A DNA stretch of 64,000 nucleotides from Janthinobacterium aquaticum. Its GTDB lineage: Bacteria; Pseudomonadota; Gammaproteobacteria; Burkholderiales; Burkholderiaceae_D. The translations under genes were made by a program, and so were the position numbers. Positions 22,071-32,815 of this stretch are shown here, in pieces. Under the pieces are notes generated by a model. It saw nothing but the letters and a program-made list of their open reading frames with translations. It did no database searches and was not told the DNA's origin. Numbering within the stretch: the stretch's first letter is position 1; each line of letters starts with the position of its first letter. The DNA lies in the NCBI RefSeq assembly GCF_009208565.1, contig NZ_WFLK01000001.1, positions 496,001 through 560,000 of the forward strand, given 5' to 3'.

Positions 22071-23355
22071 CCAGCGCTGCCTTGCTGCCTTTTCCACGAT
22101 ACAGATACAAGGTCGCAGCCAGGCTGCACACGCCGGCCAGCGTGAGCCAGAACGCCGGTGACGCCTTGTTACCGGTGTCTTCGATCAGGGCCGTGGCAAT
22201 GGCCGGCGTAAAGCCGCCGAAAATGGCCGTGGCCAGGCTGTAGGCCAGCGAGAAACCGGTGGTGCGTACTTCCATCGGCATCACTTCGGTCAGGGCCACC
22301 ACCATTGCGCCGTTATAGCTGGCGTAGACAAATGACAGCCACAATTCCACGCTGAGCATGCGCGCAAAGCTCGGTGACTGCACCAGCCAGTGCAGCGCCG
22401 GATAGGCCGTGATGATGGCCAGCGCCGAAAAGCACAGCAGCAAAGGACGGCGCCCGACGCGGTCCGACAGTGCACCCATCACCGGCAGCCAGAAAAAGTT
22501 CGATACGCCCACGCACAGGGTCACCATCAGGCTGTCGGTGGTGCTGAGCTTGAGCACGGTTTTGCCAAAGGTCGGCGTATAGACCGTAATGAGGTAAAAC
22601 GACACGGTGGTGAGCGCCACCAGCATGGCGCCGGCCAGCACCATCGGCCAGTTGGCCAGCATCGAACGCAGGATCGCCTGCAGGTCGGGGCGGTGCTTGC
22701 GCTGTTTGAATTCTTCGGTTTCCTGCAGATGGCTGCGCAGCACGAACAGGATTGGCACGATCAGGCAGCCGATAAAGAACGGGATGCGCCAGCCCCAGCT
22801 GGTCATTTCGGCCGGGCTGAAAGCCTGGTTTAGGCCGAATCCCAGACCTGCGGCGGCGATAATGGCCACCTGCTGGCTGGCCGACTGCCAGCTGACATAA
22901 AAGCCCTTGCGCCCCGGCGTGGCCATCTCGGCCAGGTAGACCGACACGCCGCCAAGTTCGGCGCCGGCCGAGAAACCCTGCAGCAGGCGCCCGATCAGCA
23001 CCAGGATCGGTGCCAATATGCCGATGGTATCGTAGCCGGGCACGCAGGCCACCAGCACAGTGCTGACGGCCATCAGCGCCAGCGTGACGATCAGGCCTTT
23101 GCGCCGGCCCACGCGGTCGACATAGGCGCCGAGGAAAATCGCGCCCAGGGGGCGCATCAGAAAGCCGGCGCCAAACGTCATCAGGGTCAGCATCAGCGAC
23201 GTGACCTGGCTGTGCGAAGGGAAAAAGGCCTGGGCAATCGCGGTGGCGTAGAAACCGAACAGGAAAAAGTCGTACATTTCCATGAAGTTTCCGCTCGTCA
23301 CACGCAGCACCATACTGGTCTGCGACTGGGCCTTGGCAGTCTGGGTGGCAGTCAT
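22066..23355 (-). CDS. MFS citrate-type proton symporter (distal copy)
   Basis: Inner-membrane transporter of 429 residues of the metabolite:H+ symporter branch of the MFS, close to citrate (CitA) and tricarballylate (TcuC) carriers. Twelve hydrophobic segments are visible, along with the family motifs [20 protein letters not shown] and [20 protein letters not shown]. The N-terminus [20 protein letters not shown] is typical. The frame extends upstream, but the ATG at 23355 gives the standard start. It is nearly the same protein as its neighbour at 23456-24775, so the pair arose by tandem duplication. Confidence 0.88.
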   Translation of the reverse strand: MTATQTAKAQSQTSMVLRVTSGNFMEMYDFFLFGFYATAIAQAFFPSHSQVTSLMLTLMTFGAGFLMRPLGAIFLGAYVDRVGRRKGLIVTLALMAVSTVLVACVPGYDTIGILAPILVLIGRLLQGFSAGAELGGVSVYLAEMATPGRKGFYVSWQSASQQVAIIAAAGLGFGLNQAFSPAEMTSWGWRIPFFIGCLIVPILFVLRSHLQETEEFKQRKHRPDLQAILRSMLANWPMVLAGAMLVALTTVSFYLITVYTPTFGKTVLKLSTTDSLMVTLCVGVSNFFWLPVMGALSDRVGRRPLLLCFSALAIITAYPALHWLVQSPSFARMLSVELWLSFVYASYNGAMVVALTEVMPMEVRTTGFSLAYSLATAIFGGFTPAIATALIEDTGNKASPAFWLTLAGVCSLAATLYLYRGKGSKAALA

Positions 23356-23455
23356 CTTGAGTCTCTCTTTTCTGCCGCGCGGCGGCGGCGCCGATATCGA
23401 AACAAGATGATAGCGGCTTGTGGAAAAGAGCGCTGGCGAGCTGCCTGCCTGCCGG

Positions 23456-24775
23456 TTATATGGCCTTGCCGTGCGCCCCCGGCACGCCAGCCATGGCAGT
23501 TTGGCGTACCGCCGGCTGGCGATACAGGTACAGCGCCGCGCCCAGGCTGCATACGGCGGCAAAGGTCAGCCACAGCGCTGGCGAAGCCTTGTCGCCGGAA
23601 CTGGCAATCAGGCTGGTGGCAATGGCCGGCGTAAAGCCGCCGAAAATGGCCGTGGCCAGGCTGTAGGCCAGCGAGAAGCCGGTGGTGCGCACCTCGACCG
23701 GCATCACTTCGGTCAGCGCCACCACCATGGCGCCGTTAAAGCTCGCATAGACAAACGACAGCCACAGTTCCACGCCCAGCATCTTGCCAAAGCTCGGTGC
23801 CTGTACCAGCCAGTGCATCGCCGGGTAGGCCGTCAGGATGGCCAGCACCGAAAAACACAGCAGCAACGGACGGCGTCCGACACGATCCGACAGCGCACCC
23901 ATGACCGGCAGCCAGAAAAAGTTCGATACGCCTACGCACAAGGTGACGATCAGGCTGTCGGTGGTGCTCAGTTTGAGTACGGTCTTGCCGAAGGTCGGCG
24001 TATAGATGGTGATCAGGTAAAACGACACCGTGGTCAGCGCCACCAGCATGGCGCCGGCCAGTACCAGGCGCCAGTTGTCGAGCATCGAGCGCAGGATTGC
24101 TTTGAGTTCGGGGCGGTGCTTGCGTTGCTGAAATTCTTCGGTTTCCTGCAGCGTGCGGCGAATCACGAACAAAATGGGCACGATCATGCAGCCGATAAAG
24201 AACGGAATGCGCCAGCCCCAGTCACTCATCTCGCTGGCGCTCAGTATCTGGTTCAGGCCATAGCCCAGGGCTGCGGCGACCACAATGGCCACCTGCTGGC
24301 TGGCCGACTGCCAGCTGACATAAAAGCCTTTGCGTCCCGGCGTGGCCATCTCGGCCAGGTAGACCGACACGCCACCGAGTTCGGCGCCGGCCGAAAAGCC
24401 CTGCAACAGGCGCCCGATCAGCACCAGTACCGGCGCCAGCACGCCGATGGTGGCGTAGCCGGGCACGCAGGCGATCAGCACCGTACCAAGCGCCATCAGC
24501 CCCAGCGTAACGATCAGCCCCTTGCGCCGGCCAACCCGGTCGACGTAGGCGCCAAGGATCACGGCCCCCAATGGGCGCATCAGGAAGCCGGCGCCAAAGG
24601 TCATCAGCGTCATCATCAGCGAAATGACTTCGTTATCGGACGGGAAAAACGCTTTTGAAATGGCGGTGGCGTAAAAGCCGAACAGGAAAAAGTCGAACAT
24701 TTCCATGAAATTGCCGCTGGTCACACGCAGCACCATGCCGGCGCGCGACGGCGCGGCCTTTGAAATGGCAGTCAT
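23456..24775 (-). CDS. MFS citrate-type proton symporter (proximal copy)
   Basis: Transporter of 439 residues, the tandem paralogue of the gene at 22066-23355. Most positions agree along the whole length; differences gather in the N-terminal dozen residues, the central loop and the C-terminal tail. It carries the same MFS motifs ([40 protein letters not shown]). It lies 54 bases after a periplasmic binding-protein gene on the same strand, and a LysR gene lies further upstream. Substrate is probably citrate or a related tricarboxylate, by family only. Confidence 0.88.
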   Translation of the reverse strand: MTAISKAAPSRAGMVLRVTSGNFMEMFDFFLFGFYATAISKAFFPSDNEVISLMMTLMTFGAGFLMRPLGAVILGAYVDRVGRRKGLIVTLGLMALGTVLIACVPGYATIGVLAPVLVLIGRLLQGFSAGAELGGVSVYLAEMATPGRKGFYVSWQSASQQVAIVVAAALGYGLNQILSASEMSDWGWRIPFFIGCMIVPILFVIRRTLQETEEFQQRKHRPELKAILRSMLDNWRLVLAGAMLVALTTVSFYLITIYTPTFGKTVLKLSTTDSLIVTLCVGVSNFFWLPVMGALSDRVGRRPLLLCFSVLAILTAYPAMHWLVQAPSFGKMLGVELWLSFVYASFNGAMVVALTEVMPVEVRTTGFSLAYSLATAIFGGFTPAIATSLIASSGDKASPALWLTFAAVCSLGAALYLYRQPAVRQTAMAGVPGAHGKAI

Positions 24776-24829
24776 TTGAATCTCTCTCTGCCGCACGCTG
24801 GCGGCGCAGGATAAAGGGGCGTATCAGTA

Positions 24830-25612
24830 TCAGTTGGCCGGCAGCGGATCGAGACCGCTGGCAACGACCGCATCGCGGGCTTTGGGGGAGGCGAGAAAGC
24901 TGATCAGCTTGCGCGCGGCAGCCGGATGGGCGGCCGAATAGGGAATGCCGGCGGCAAAGCGGGTCACGCTTTGCACCGCTTCGGGCAGGCGGCCGACAAA
25001 GGTGATGCCGGCAATCGGCAGCACTTCGCTGACCTGCTGGAAGCCCAGCGTATAGCGCCCTGCCGCCACCAGTTCGGCCACAGGCGTTTTCTGCACCATG
25101 TGCGCACGCGGCTTGACCAGCGTCTCGATATCGAGCTTGCTGAGCATTTCACGTTCGATATAGACGCCGCTGGCGCTGTCGGAATAGGCGATCGAATCGG
25201 CCTGCACGATGGCCTTGCGCAGTGCGTCGACGGTGGAAATATCGGGTACCGACGCACCCTTGCGCACCACCATGCCGATGCGCGAATCGGCCAGGTCGGT
25301 GCGGCTGGCCGGATCGACGACGCCCTGCGCGATCAGTTTGTCGAGCGCGTAGCCGACCATAATGACGACATCGGCCGGCTCGCCGCGCGACAGGCGTACC
25401 GGTATTGCTTCGGGCGCCACGCCCATCGAAGGACCCCAAGCGGTATGCAGGGTGTCGCCGCTGGCCTGCTCATAGCGCGGCAGCAGGGCCTTGTAGGCGG
25501 CGCTGAAGCCGCCCGAGTTCATGACATTGATTTCTTCGGCTTTCAGCGCGGGCGCAGCCAGCACGAGCACGGACAGCAACAGCGCACACGCGCGGGCTAG
25601 GGGGAACTGCAT
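24830..25612 (-). CDS. Periplasmic substrate-binding protein, ModA-like
   Basis: Secreted protein of 260 residues. The signal peptide (CALLLSVLVLAAPALKAEE) ends near residue 25, followed by a type II periplasmic binding fold of the ModA/SBP_bac_11 kind: INVMNSGGFSAAYKALLPRY, RGEPADVVIMVG and YTLGFQQVSEVLPIAG. No ABC permease or ATPase lies beside it. Instead it sits between a LysR regulator and two citrate-type MFS carriers, so it is more likely to bind an organic acid for sensing or delivery than to import molybdate. That role is inferred. Confidence 0.75.
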   Translation of the reverse strand: MQFPLARACALLLSVLVLAAPALKAEEINVMNSGGFSAAYKALLPRYEQASGDTLHTAWGPSMGVAPEAIPVRLSRGEPADVVIMVGYALDKLIAQGVVDPASRTDLADSRIGMVVRKGASVPDISTVDALRKAIVQADSIAYSDSASGVYIEREMLSKLDIETLVKPRAHMVQKTPVAELVAAGRYTLGFQQVSEVLPIAGITFVGRLPEAVQSVTRFAAGIPYSAAHPAAARKLISFLASPKARDAVVASGLDPLPAN

Positions 25613-25718
25613 GACGATCTCCTGATAATGGCTACGGTTTTTATGGAACCATTATCAGAAGTGGCATTGATAAAGTAAAATGCAAAAAACCTCAGCATTG
25701 ATGCGGCAAACACATCAA

Positions 25719-26618
25719 TTACTGCAATGCCGCCAGCGTTGCCTTGATTTCCTCGTACAGGTGCTGCGCGGCAGGCGCAAACACGCGGCCTGTGCGGCGT
25801 ATCACGCCCAGCGTGCGCTCGATGCCTGACCCTGCCAGCGGCACCGCGCGCAGCCCTCCCCTGGCCGGCATCGACAACTGCGGCACCACCGCAATACCGA
25901 GGCCTGATGCCACCAGTTCGAGCAGCGTCGAGACATGGCGCACCTCGATATACGACTGCGGCCGCCGCTCGGCCGGCGCCATCGCCTCATCGAGCACCTT
26001 GCGGTTGCCGCTGGACTTGGCCACGGTCATGTAGGGATAGCCGCTGATATCGTCCCAGCTGACCGTCTCGCGCGCGGCCAGCGGATGGCCGGGCAGACAG
26101 GCCAGCACGAACTGCTCGCGGATAATCGGCTCGAAATCGATGCCGGCCTCGCTGGCGCCAAGGAAGTTGACGCCGAAATCGGCGTCGCCGCGGGCCACCA
26201 GGTTCAATACGTCGTGCGCACCTTCGTCGGCCACGCGAATGCGAATGCCGGGCAAGGCTGCATTGAAGCGCTGCAGGATAGGCGGCAAAAAATTATGCGC
26301 CACTGACGGCACGCAGGCGATGGTCACCTGGCCGAAATGCGTGAGCGAGATATCGCTGATCTTGTGCAGCGAGCGCTCCACGTTATCGAGAATTTCAACC
26401 GCCCTCGCAAAAAATTCGCGTCCGACCAGTGTCAGCGCGACGCGACGCGTGGTGCGCTCGAACAGCTGTACATTGAGCGCTTCTTCGAGCTTGGCGATGC
26501 GCCGCGACAGCGCCGGCTGCGACAGGTGCAGCGCACTGGCGGCAGCGCGAAAGCCGCCCTTGTCCACCACCGCCACCATCGCCTGCAGGTCGCCAAGATC
26601 AAAGCGCAGCTGGTTCAT
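25719..26618 (-). CDS. LysR family transcriptional regulator
   Basis: Regulator of 299 residues. The N-terminal helix-turn-helix is clear (GGFRAAASALHLSQPALSRR, then LEEALNVQLFERTTRRV) and an effector domain follows. It leads the binding-protein and double-MFS genes on the same strand, with a gap of about 105 bases, and probably controls them in response to an organic acid. The ATG at 26618 overlaps the selB stop codon as ATGA, so the gene may also be expressed as the tail of the selAB transcript. A longer frame from 26642 is possible but would overlap selB further. Confidence 0.87.
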   Translation of the reverse strand: MNQLRFDLGDLQAMVAVVDKGGFRAAASALHLSQPALSRRIAKLEEALNVQLFERTTRRVALTLVGREFFARAVEILDNVERSLHKISDISLTHFGQVTIACVPSVAHNFLPPILQRFNAALPGIRIRVADEGAHDVLNLVARGDADFGVNFLGASEAGIDFEPIIREQFVLACLPGHPLAARETVSWDDISGYPYMTVAKSSGNRKVLDEAMAPAERRPQSYIEVRHVSTLLELVASGLGIAVVPQLSMPARGGLRAVPLAGSGIERTLGVIRRTGRVFAPAAQHLYEEIKATLAALQ

Positions 26619-28564
26619 GCCGGTGCCGCTGTGTAGGACCACTGTACCTGTGGCCGCAGCAAGTGACCGTTGCCAACGCGCCGCGTGTAGCCGACGCGGT
26701 CAAAAAACTCCAGCACCTGGATTGCCCGCTTGCGCCCCAGGCCAGTGGCATCGCGAAATTGCGCCGCACCGACCGCGCCCGAGCCGGCTGGCAGCGCCGC
26801 GTGGCTTTCTGCCTGCGCGGCCAGGTCGCGCACCAGCTGCGCCAGCTCGGCCAGCGCCTGCGGATGGTAGAACAGGTCGTGCACCACCTGGCTGATCTGG
26901 CCGGCCTTGGCCAGCTTGCGCAGCAGACGGCGCGTCTCGTCTTCGCTGATGGCAAACTCGCGCGCCAGGTCGCGCGTCCACGGCGGATCGTAGCGACCGG
27001 CCTGCAAGGCTGCCAGCAACGGCGCGACTTGCGCCTGCTCCTGCTCGCTCAGCGCCACGCTGTGCTCGGGCAGATGCAGGCTGGCGCCCAGCGCCAGCAC
27101 GCGTGCGTCGGCCAGCAGGCCACCAACGAGCGCGCTCCACAAGCCGTCTTCCATCTCGGCGTCGACAATGCGCTTCAAGCGCCACAGTTCCGGCCCCGCT
27201 TCGTCGGGCGCGCGCGCGTGGAAGGCGGCCAGGGCGGCCAGCACACGTTCCTCCAGCGCGGCCAGCGCCTGCGGCGTCAGCAGCAAGGCATCATCGCCGC
27301 GCAGGGCAATACGGCGCGTGTCCGACGGCAGCACGATGGCGCCTGCCGGCAGCAGCGACAGGCGCACCAGCAGCGACTCGCGCAGGCCCAGCGGGCTTTG
27401 CGCCAGCAGCGCGCCGGTGTCGCCGTGCGCGATAAAAGCGGCCAGCGCATCGAGCCAGGCCAGGCGCGCCGGGCTGCGCCGCTTGCGCGCCGGCCCGAAC
27501 GGATCGAGCACCATGCCACCGCCGATGGTCTGCGTGGCCTGCGCATTGCGCACCACGAAGCGGTCGCCTGGCACCGCATGCAAAGGCGCCTCGAACACCA
27601 GCTGCACGCGGCCCGTCTGGCCTGGCGACAGGCTGTCGCCATCGAGCATCACGGCGCGCGCCAGCTGGTGCGCCGCCCCCAGATGCACATGCAGCGGCGA
27701 CCAGGCTTTCAGCTGCACGGCGCAATCGGGCAGCAGCGTCAGTTCGACATCGATGCGCTCGGAGCACTGCGCCAGTTCGGGCGCGACCACCCAGTTGCCG
27801 CGTTCGATCTTTTCTTTGGCAATACCGGCCAGGTTCAGCGCCAGGCGCTGGCCGGCCAGGCCGCTGTCGGCAGCGCGGTTCTGCGCATGGATGCTGCGCA
27901 CGCGCGCGTCCAAGCCGCCTGGCGCCAGCACTACCGTATCGCCCACCTGCGCGCGGCCGGCCAGCGCCGTGCCGGTGACAATGGTGCCCTGCCCCGACAG
28001 CGAAAATACGCGGTCCACGCCTAGGCGGAACAGCCGGCGCTCGTCACGCTCGGGCAGCGTGCCGGCCACTTGCGTCAGGTGCGCCAGCAAGGCGGCCACA
28101 CCCGGGTCGCCATCGTTTTGCGCGCTGGTAGGGAACACAGGCGCACCGGCAAACGCGGTATCGGCCAGCAGCGCCGTGATGTCGCGCGTAACCTGCGCCA
28201 CGCGCGCGCTGTCGGCGCGGTCCACCTTGGTCAAAGCCACGGCGCCGCGCGCCACGCCCAGCAGGCGCAAGATGGCCAGATGTTCGCGCGTTTGCGGCAT
28301 CACGCCGTCGTCAGCCGCCACCACCAGCAGCGCAAAGTCGATGCCGGTCACGCCCGAAGCCATGGTGCGGATAAATTTTTCATGGCCCGGCACATCGATT
28401 ACGCCCAGCACCGTGCCATTGGCCAGCGGCAGATAGGCGTAGCCAAGTTCGATGGAAATGCCGCGCGCCTGCTCTTCCTTCAGGCGGTCGGTATGCACGC
28501 CCGTCAGCGCGCGCGTCAGTGTGGTCTTGCCATGGTCGATATGGCCTGCGGTGCCGACAATCAT
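26615..28564 (-). CDS. selB: Selenocysteine-specific elongation factor SelB
   Basis: GTPase of 649 residues that carries selenocysteinyl-tRNA to UGA codons marked by a SECIS hairpin. The N-terminal GTP-binding domain has [25 protein letters not shown] and the TKVD segment. Beta-barrel domains follow, and the C-terminal third holds winged-helix repeats that bind the SECIS RNA. The frame is open far upstream, but the ATG at 28564 gives the standard start [13 protein letters not shown] and overlaps the selA stop as ATGA. It works with SelA, tRNA-Sec and the fdnG hairpin in this window. Confidence 0.95.
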   Translation of the reverse strand: MIVGTAGHIDHGKTTLTRALTGVHTDRLKEEQARGISIELGYAYLPLANGTVLGVIDVPGHEKFIRTMASGVTGIDFALLVVAADDGVMPQTREHLAILRLLGVARGAVALTKVDRADSARVAQVTRDITALLADTAFAGAPVFPTSAQNDGDPGVAALLAHLTQVAGTLPERDERRLFRLGVDRVFSLSGQGTIVTGTALAGRAQVGDTVVLAPGGLDARVRSIHAQNRAADSGLAGQRLALNLAGIAKEKIERGNWVVAPELAQCSERIDVELTLLPDCAVQLKAWSPLHVHLGAAHQLARAVMLDGDSLSPGQTGRVQLVFEAPLHAVPGDRFVVRNAQATQTIGGGMVLDPFGPARKRRSPARLAWLDALAAFIAHGDTGALLAQSPLGLRESLLVRLSLLPAGAIVLPSDTRRIALRGDDALLLTPQALAALEERVLAALAAFHARAPDEAGPELWRLKRIVDAEMEDGLWSALVGGLLADARVLALGASLHLPEHSVALSEQEQAQVAPLLAALQAGRYDPPWTRDLAREFAISEDETRRLLRKLAKAGQISQVVHDLFYHPQALAELAQLVRDLAAQAESHAALPAGSGAVGAAQFRDATGLGRKRAIQVLEFFDRVGYTRRVGNGHLLRPQVQWSYTAAPA

Positions 28565-29973
28565 GACTGCAGTTGCGCCAATTGCGCCACGAAGCGATCG
28601 TGGTGAGCGCTTTCCAGGCAGCGCAGATCGAGCCACAGCGTATCCTGGCCGATGCGCCCGATGACAGGCATGGCCAAGCCGCGCAGGCGCTGTTCGAGCA
28701 CGCCCAGCGCATTGCCGATGCGGCAGCTGGCAGTGGCCCGCACGGCCAGGCCAAAGCTCGGCAACTGGTCGACCGGCAAGGCGCCGCTGCCAATCTGGCT
28801 CAGCATCGCCTCGGCTGTGACGGCGTAGCTGTCGCCCAGCACCTGCTGCAGCTGCGGTGCGATCTCCTGCGCCTGGGCGCGCATGGCGCTGGACGGGCGT
28901 GTCAGCAAGCGCAAGGTGGTCAAGCGTTCGGCCAACAGGTCGGGCGCGCGATAGAGCTGCAGCACCGGCTCCAGAGCGGCCAGCGTCAGCTTGCCGACGC
29001 GCAGCGCGCGCTTCAGCGGATTGCGCTTGATTTTCGCAATCAGATCGGCGCGGCCGACGATCACGCCGCACTGCGGACCGCCGAGCAGCTTGTCGCCGCT
29101 GAAGGTGACCAGGTCGGCACCGGCGGCAATCGTCTCGCGCACCGTGGTTTCATGCGGCAGACCATATTGCGCCAGGTCGACCAGTGTGCCGCTGCCCAGG
29201 TCCACCGCCGTGGCCACGCCATGCTCGGCCGCCAGCGGCACCAGTTCGTCCAGCTCCACGCTTTTGGTAAAGCCGGTAATGGCGTAATTGCTGCAATGGA
29301 CCTTCATCAGCAAAGCGGTGTTTTCATTGATGCCATTGGCATAGTCGGCGCGGTGGGTGCGGTTGGTGCTGCCCACTTCGCGCAGCACTGCGCCGGCGCG
29401 CGTCATCACGTCGGGAATGCGAAAGGCGCCGCCGATTTCCACCAGTTCGCCACGCGAGACGATCACCTCTTTGTTCTGCGCCAGCGTATTCAACATCAGC
29501 AGCACCGCGGCGGCATTGTTGTTGACGATGGTGGCCGCTTCGGCCCCCGTCAGTTCGCGCAGCAGTTCTTCGACCAGGTCGTCGCGGTCGCCGCGCTTAC
29601 CGGTCTCGAGATCGAATTCCAGGTTCATCGGCCACTGCAGCGCTTCGACCACGGCTTGCACGGCCGCGTCAGGCAGCAGCGCGCGCCCCAGGTTGGTGTG
29701 CAGCACCGTGCCTGTCAGATTGAATACGGCGCGCAGCGACGAGCGCGACTGCGCCTGCAACTGCTGTGCCAGTTGCGCTGCAATCTCGCTCAGTTCCAGC
29801 GGCGCCTGGGTGCCGGCCAGCATGGCTGCACGCAGGCTGGCCAGCAGCGCACGTGCGGCGTCGAGCGTCTGCGCGCGGCCATACTGCGCAATCAGCGCTG
29901 CGCAGGCGGCGTCGCCCAGGATGCGGTCGACGGACGGCAAGCGTACAGTCTGCACGGACGGCACAGTCTTCAT
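28561..29973 (-). CDS. selA: L-seryl-tRNA(Sec) selenium transferase SelA
   Basis: PLP-dependent enzyme of 470 residues that converts seryl-tRNA-Sec to selenocysteinyl-tRNA-Sec using selenophosphate. Conserved parts include [34 protein letters not shown] and the PLP Lys in [13 protein letters not shown]. The length matches the E. coli enzyme (463). The ATG at 29973 shares one base with the fdhE stop (TGATG), so fdhE, selA and selB are probably co-translated. Selenophosphate synthetase SelD is not in this window. Confidence 0.95.
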   Translation of the reverse strand: MKTVPSVQTVRLPSVDRILGDAACAALIAQYGRAQTLDAARALLASLRAAMLAGTQAPLELSEIAAQLAQQLQAQSRSSLRAVFNLTGTVLHTNLGRALLPDAAVQAVVEALQWPMNLEFDLETGKRGDRDDLVEELLRELTGAEAATIVNNNAAAVLLMLNTLAQNKEVIVSRGELVEIGGAFRIPDVMTRAGAVLREVGSTNRTHRADYANGINENTALLMKVHCSNYAITGFTKSVELDELVPLAAEHGVATAVDLGSGTLVDLAQYGLPHETTVRETIAAGADLVTFSGDKLLGGPQCGVIVGRADLIAKIKRNPLKRALRVGKLTLAALEPVLQLYRAPDLLAERLTTLRLLTRPSSAMRAQAQEIAPQLQQVLGDSYAVTAEAMLSQIGSGALPVDQLPSFGLAVRATASCRIGNALGVLEQRLRGLAMPVIGRIGQDTLWLDLRCLESAHHDRFVAQLAQLQS

Positions 29974-31025
29974 CAGGCGCCTTCTCCCTTGCCCAGCCAC
30001 AGCAGCGGATTGCCGCTGGCGCGCTGGTAGCCGGCTTCGCCCACCAGCAAATCGAGCATCAGGCTGGCCAGGTCGTCAGCCAGCGGGTCGACGTTGTAGT
30101 CATGTTCCTGGTTGAATACCTTGCGGTAGGTATGGCAGTCGTCGCAGGTTTCGGCGCGCGCTACCTTTTTCGGATCGTTGGCCTTGTTGGGCAGTGCTTC
30201 GTCCTTGGCTGCGACCGGGTCGAACGGCGCGGCGCCGGCCAGGTCCAGGCCCTGGTAGGCGATCTTGCCGTTCTGCTCGCAGGTCGAGCACTTCACGCGC
30301 ACCATATGCCATTCGCTTTCGCAGATACCGCAGTGCAGATAGCGATAGCCTTGCGACTGGCCGCCGATGCGAATCACGCTCGCTACCGGATGCGAGCCGC
30401 AGACCGGGCACAGCGCGCCGGTGTCCAGGTCCGGCACGCGCGTGGCGCGCAGTTCGCTGGCGGCAGTCGACCACAGTACCTGCAGCGCGGCCGCCACGAA
30501 CGGTGCGTGCATCGGATTGATATGGTCGCCGTTTTCATCGAGCACGGCGTCGGCGCAGGCATCGAGCGCCGCTTCATCGAGCGCGCGCAGTTGCGCCAGC
30601 ACCTGGTTCAGGCCCGTGGCCAGCGCCGGCGTTTTGGCGGCAGTGGCGGCCAGCTCATCGAGCAGGCTGCTGAAAATGCTGCGCCAGACCGGTGGGCGGG
30701 CGCCATTGACCGGCAGCACCGGCATGCGGTGCGACATGGCGCGGCGCAGCGCGTCGGCATCAGCGCTGGGCACGCTGCCCGGCGCCAGCTTGTCCACCAC
30801 GGCAGCCTGGGCGTCGGCCAGCGCGGCCATCAGCACCAGATAGCCCTGCATGCCGGCGTCGACCGGGATGCCCTTGATATTGCCTTGCGCCAGTTCGCGC
30901 AGGCGCAGCGCGCGCGCAGCAAACAAGGACTTTGGCTGCGGCAGCAGCAGGCGCGGAATGGCGTTGTGGTCCAGGCCTTCGATTTCACCTGGCTGTAGGA
31001 TACGTTGTACCACTGGGGTTCCCAT
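29973..31025 (-). CDS. fdhE: Formate dehydrogenase accessory protein FdhE
   Basis: Cytoplasmic maturation factor of 350 residues needed for active membrane formate dehydrogenase. Four CxxC pairs in the C-terminal half ([30 protein letters not shown]) form the rubredoxin-like iron sites of the family. The ATG at 31025 is preferred over the TTG one codon before it; neither has a strong ribosome-binding sequence. The gene follows fdnI after a gap of about 200 bases that holds a palindromic repeat, and overlaps selA by one base. Confidence 0.93.
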   Translation of the reverse strand: MGTPVVQRILQPGEIEGLDHNAIPRLLLPQPKSLFAARALRLRELAQGNIKGIPVDAGMQGYLVLMAALADAQAAVVDKLAPGSVPSADADALRRAMSHRMPVLPVNGARPPVWRSIFSSLLDELAATAAKTPALATGLNQVLAQLRALDEAALDACADAVLDENGDHINPMHAPFVAAALQVLWSTAASELRATRVPDLDTGALCPVCGSHPVASVIRIGGQSQGYRYLHCGICESEWHMVRVKCSTCEQNGKIAYQGLDLAGAAPFDPVAAKDEALPNKANDPKKVARAETCDDCHTYRKVFNQEHDYNVDPLADDLASLMLDLLVGEAGYQRASGNPLLWLGKGEGA

Positions 31026-31093
31026 CAAAAAAAGGGCGATAAAGTATTTTAATCGATACGGCTATCGCCAGCCGCAAAGCTCTTGGCAACCAA

Positions 31094-31194
31094 GTAGGTC
31101 GGATTAGCCGGGACGCGCAGGTCGCGTAGCGGCGTAATCCGACCATATCAGCTGCCAATTGTCGGATTACGCCGTTCCGGCTAATCCGACCTAC
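31094..31194. repeat. REP-like palindromic repeat pair (copy 4)
   Basis: Two inverted units, GTAGGTCGGATTAGCCGG...GTAATCCGAC and GTCGGATTACGCC...CTAATCCGACCTAC, in the same head-to-head layout as 2781-2874. It sits between fdnI and fdhE and may lower expression of fdhE-selA-selB relative to fdnGHI. Confidence 0.82.
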
Positions 31195-31222
31195 CCTGAC
31201 TTTTGCAGTAGGGTTAAGACAA

Positions 31223-31891
31223 TCAGTGCTTTTCGTTGCGCATCACCGCTTCAAACCACTTCGGATGGTGCTTGCGCGCCCAGCCGTACGTGACGGTGCC
31301 GCGCACCATGGCGCCGATCGAGCCCTTGACCCACAGCGCCGCATAGATATGCACGATGATGGCGCAGATAATGCCGAAGGCACAGATCGAGTGCAGCAAG
31401 GCGGCGGCGCGGATGACGGGAATCGGGAAGTAGAACGCAAAATACGCGCGCCAGATCACGATGCCTGACAACAGCAGGCCGCACATGCAGAACAGCAGCA
31501 CGAAAAACAGGATCTTCTGGCCGGCGTTGTATTTGCCGATCTTCGGAAGCTTTTCTTCGCGGTTGTTGAGCACATCGTCCATCTGCTTCAACCACTGCCT
31601 GTCGCCATCCTCGAACTTGTTATGGTGCCAGAAGCGCACCACCAGGATCGCAAACGAGACAAACATCACCAGGCCGGCAAACGGATGCAAAATGCGCGTC
31701 CACTGGCCGCCGCCAAACAGCAGCGCCAGCCACGACATCGACGGATGGAACATCGCCAGGCCCGACAGCGCCAGCATCACGAAGGTAATCGCCGTGATCC
31801 AGTGATTGGTGCGCTCATTGGGCTTGTAGCGTTCAATCAGGGGATTGCCGTCCTTGTCACGCAGCTTGTGATCGTCATGTTGGTGGCTCAT
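31223..31891 (-). CDS. fdnI: Formate dehydrogenase cytochrome b556 subunit (gamma)
   Basis: Membrane subunit of 222 residues that takes electrons from the iron-sulfur subunit and passes them to quinone. Four hydrophobic segments are visible (about residues 33-48, 68-86, 124-146, 158-183). His residues on the helices ([31 protein letters not shown]) are the likely heme b ligands. The length fits FdnI/FdoI. It overlaps fdnH by four bases. Confidence 0.93.
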   Translation of the reverse strand: MSHQHDDHKLRDKDGNPLIERYKPNERTNHWITAITFVMLALSGLAMFHPSMSWLALLFGGGQWTRILHPFAGLVMFVSFAILVVRFWHHNKFEDGDRQWLKQMDDVLNNREEKLPKIGKYNAGQKILFFVLLFCMCGLLLSGIVIWRAYFAFYFPIPVIRAAALLHSICAFGIICAIIVHIYAALWVKGSIGAMVRGTVTYGWARKHHPKWFEAVMRNEKH

Positions 31892-32802
31892 GATTGCTCC
31901 TCGCGGATGCGCCGGGCCTCTGCCAGTGCTTCGGCCTCTTCATCCTTCGACACTTCGTTCGGACCGACACGCGTGTAATGGAAGAAACCGGCCAGCGCCG
32001 TTGCCGCCATGCCGGCTACGGCCAGCGGCTTGGCCCAGCCCTTCCAGAAGCCCACCATCGGACTGATGCGCGGACGGTTCGGCAGGTTGGCGTACAGCGT
32101 CGGCTTGTCGGCATGGTGCAGCACATACATCACGTGCGTGCCACCCACGCCAGCCGGGTCGTACAGCCCTGCGTTCTCGAAGCCGCGCGACTTCAGGTCG
32201 ACGATGCGCTCTTCCGCATGCACCTTCATGTCTTCCTTGGTGCCGAACACGATGGCGCCGGTCGGACAGGTTTTCACGCAGGCCGGTTCCTGGCCGACGG
32301 CCACGCGGTCCGAGCACAGCGTGCACTTGTAGGCGCGGTCGTCCTTTTTCGAGATGCGCGGCACATCGAAAGGACAGCCGGCCACGCAGTAGCCACAGCC
32401 GATGCAGTTTTCCTGATGGAAGTCGACGATGCCGTTGGTGTACTGCACGATGGCGCCCGGCGCCGGACAGGCCTTCAGGCAGCCCGGGTCCTCGCAGTGC
32501 ATGCAGCCGTCCTTGCGGATCAACCACTCGAGGTTGCCGTCGTTGCTTTCATGCTCGGTAAAACGCATCACCGTCCACGATTGCGGCGACAGGTCGGTCG
32601 GATTGTCGTAGGTGCCGTGATTCTCACCGACTTCATCGCGCAGGTCGTTCCATTCCATACAGGCCGTCTGGCAGGCCTTGCAGCCGATGCATTTGGATAC
32701 ATCGATCAGCTTGGCCACGGTACCGGTCACCGGCGTCCTCGCCTGGGGCGGCGTGACGGTGGTGGCGGACAGGCGCTTGATGTCTAACGATTGCAGTGCC
32801 AT
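31888..32802 (-). CDS. fdnH: Formate dehydrogenase iron-sulfur subunit (beta)
   Basis: Electron-transfer subunit of 304 residues with four [4Fe-4S] cluster motifs: [41 protein letters not shown] and [21 protein letters not shown] (described by its start and end Cys). A single C-terminal transmembrane helix (about residues 257-275, [18 protein letters not shown]) anchors it in the membrane. It relays electrons from FdnG to FdnI. It lies 13 bases after fdnG and overlaps fdnI as ATGA. Confidence 0.94.
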   Translation of the reverse strand: MALQSLDIKRLSATTVTPPQARTPVTGTVAKLIDVSKCIGCKACQTACMEWNDLRDEVGENHGTYDNPTDLSPQSWTVMRFTEHESNDGNLEWLIRKDGCMHCEDPGCLKACPAPGAIVQYTNGIVDFHQENCIGCGYCVAGCPFDVPRISKKDDRAYKCTLCSDRVAVGQEPACVKTCPTGAIVFGTKEDMKVHAEERIVDLKSRGFENAGLYDPAGVGGTHVMYVLHHADKPTLYANLPNRPRISPMVGFWKGWAKPLAVAGMAATALAGFFHYTRVGPNEVSKDEEAEALAEARRIREEQS

Positions 32803-32815
32803 TATTGATCTCCCA

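Noticed and set aside
24830-25612. Binding protein as ModA of a molybdate importer
   Set aside because: No modB or modC genes are beside it and the context is organic-acid transport, although molybdate binding is not excluded.
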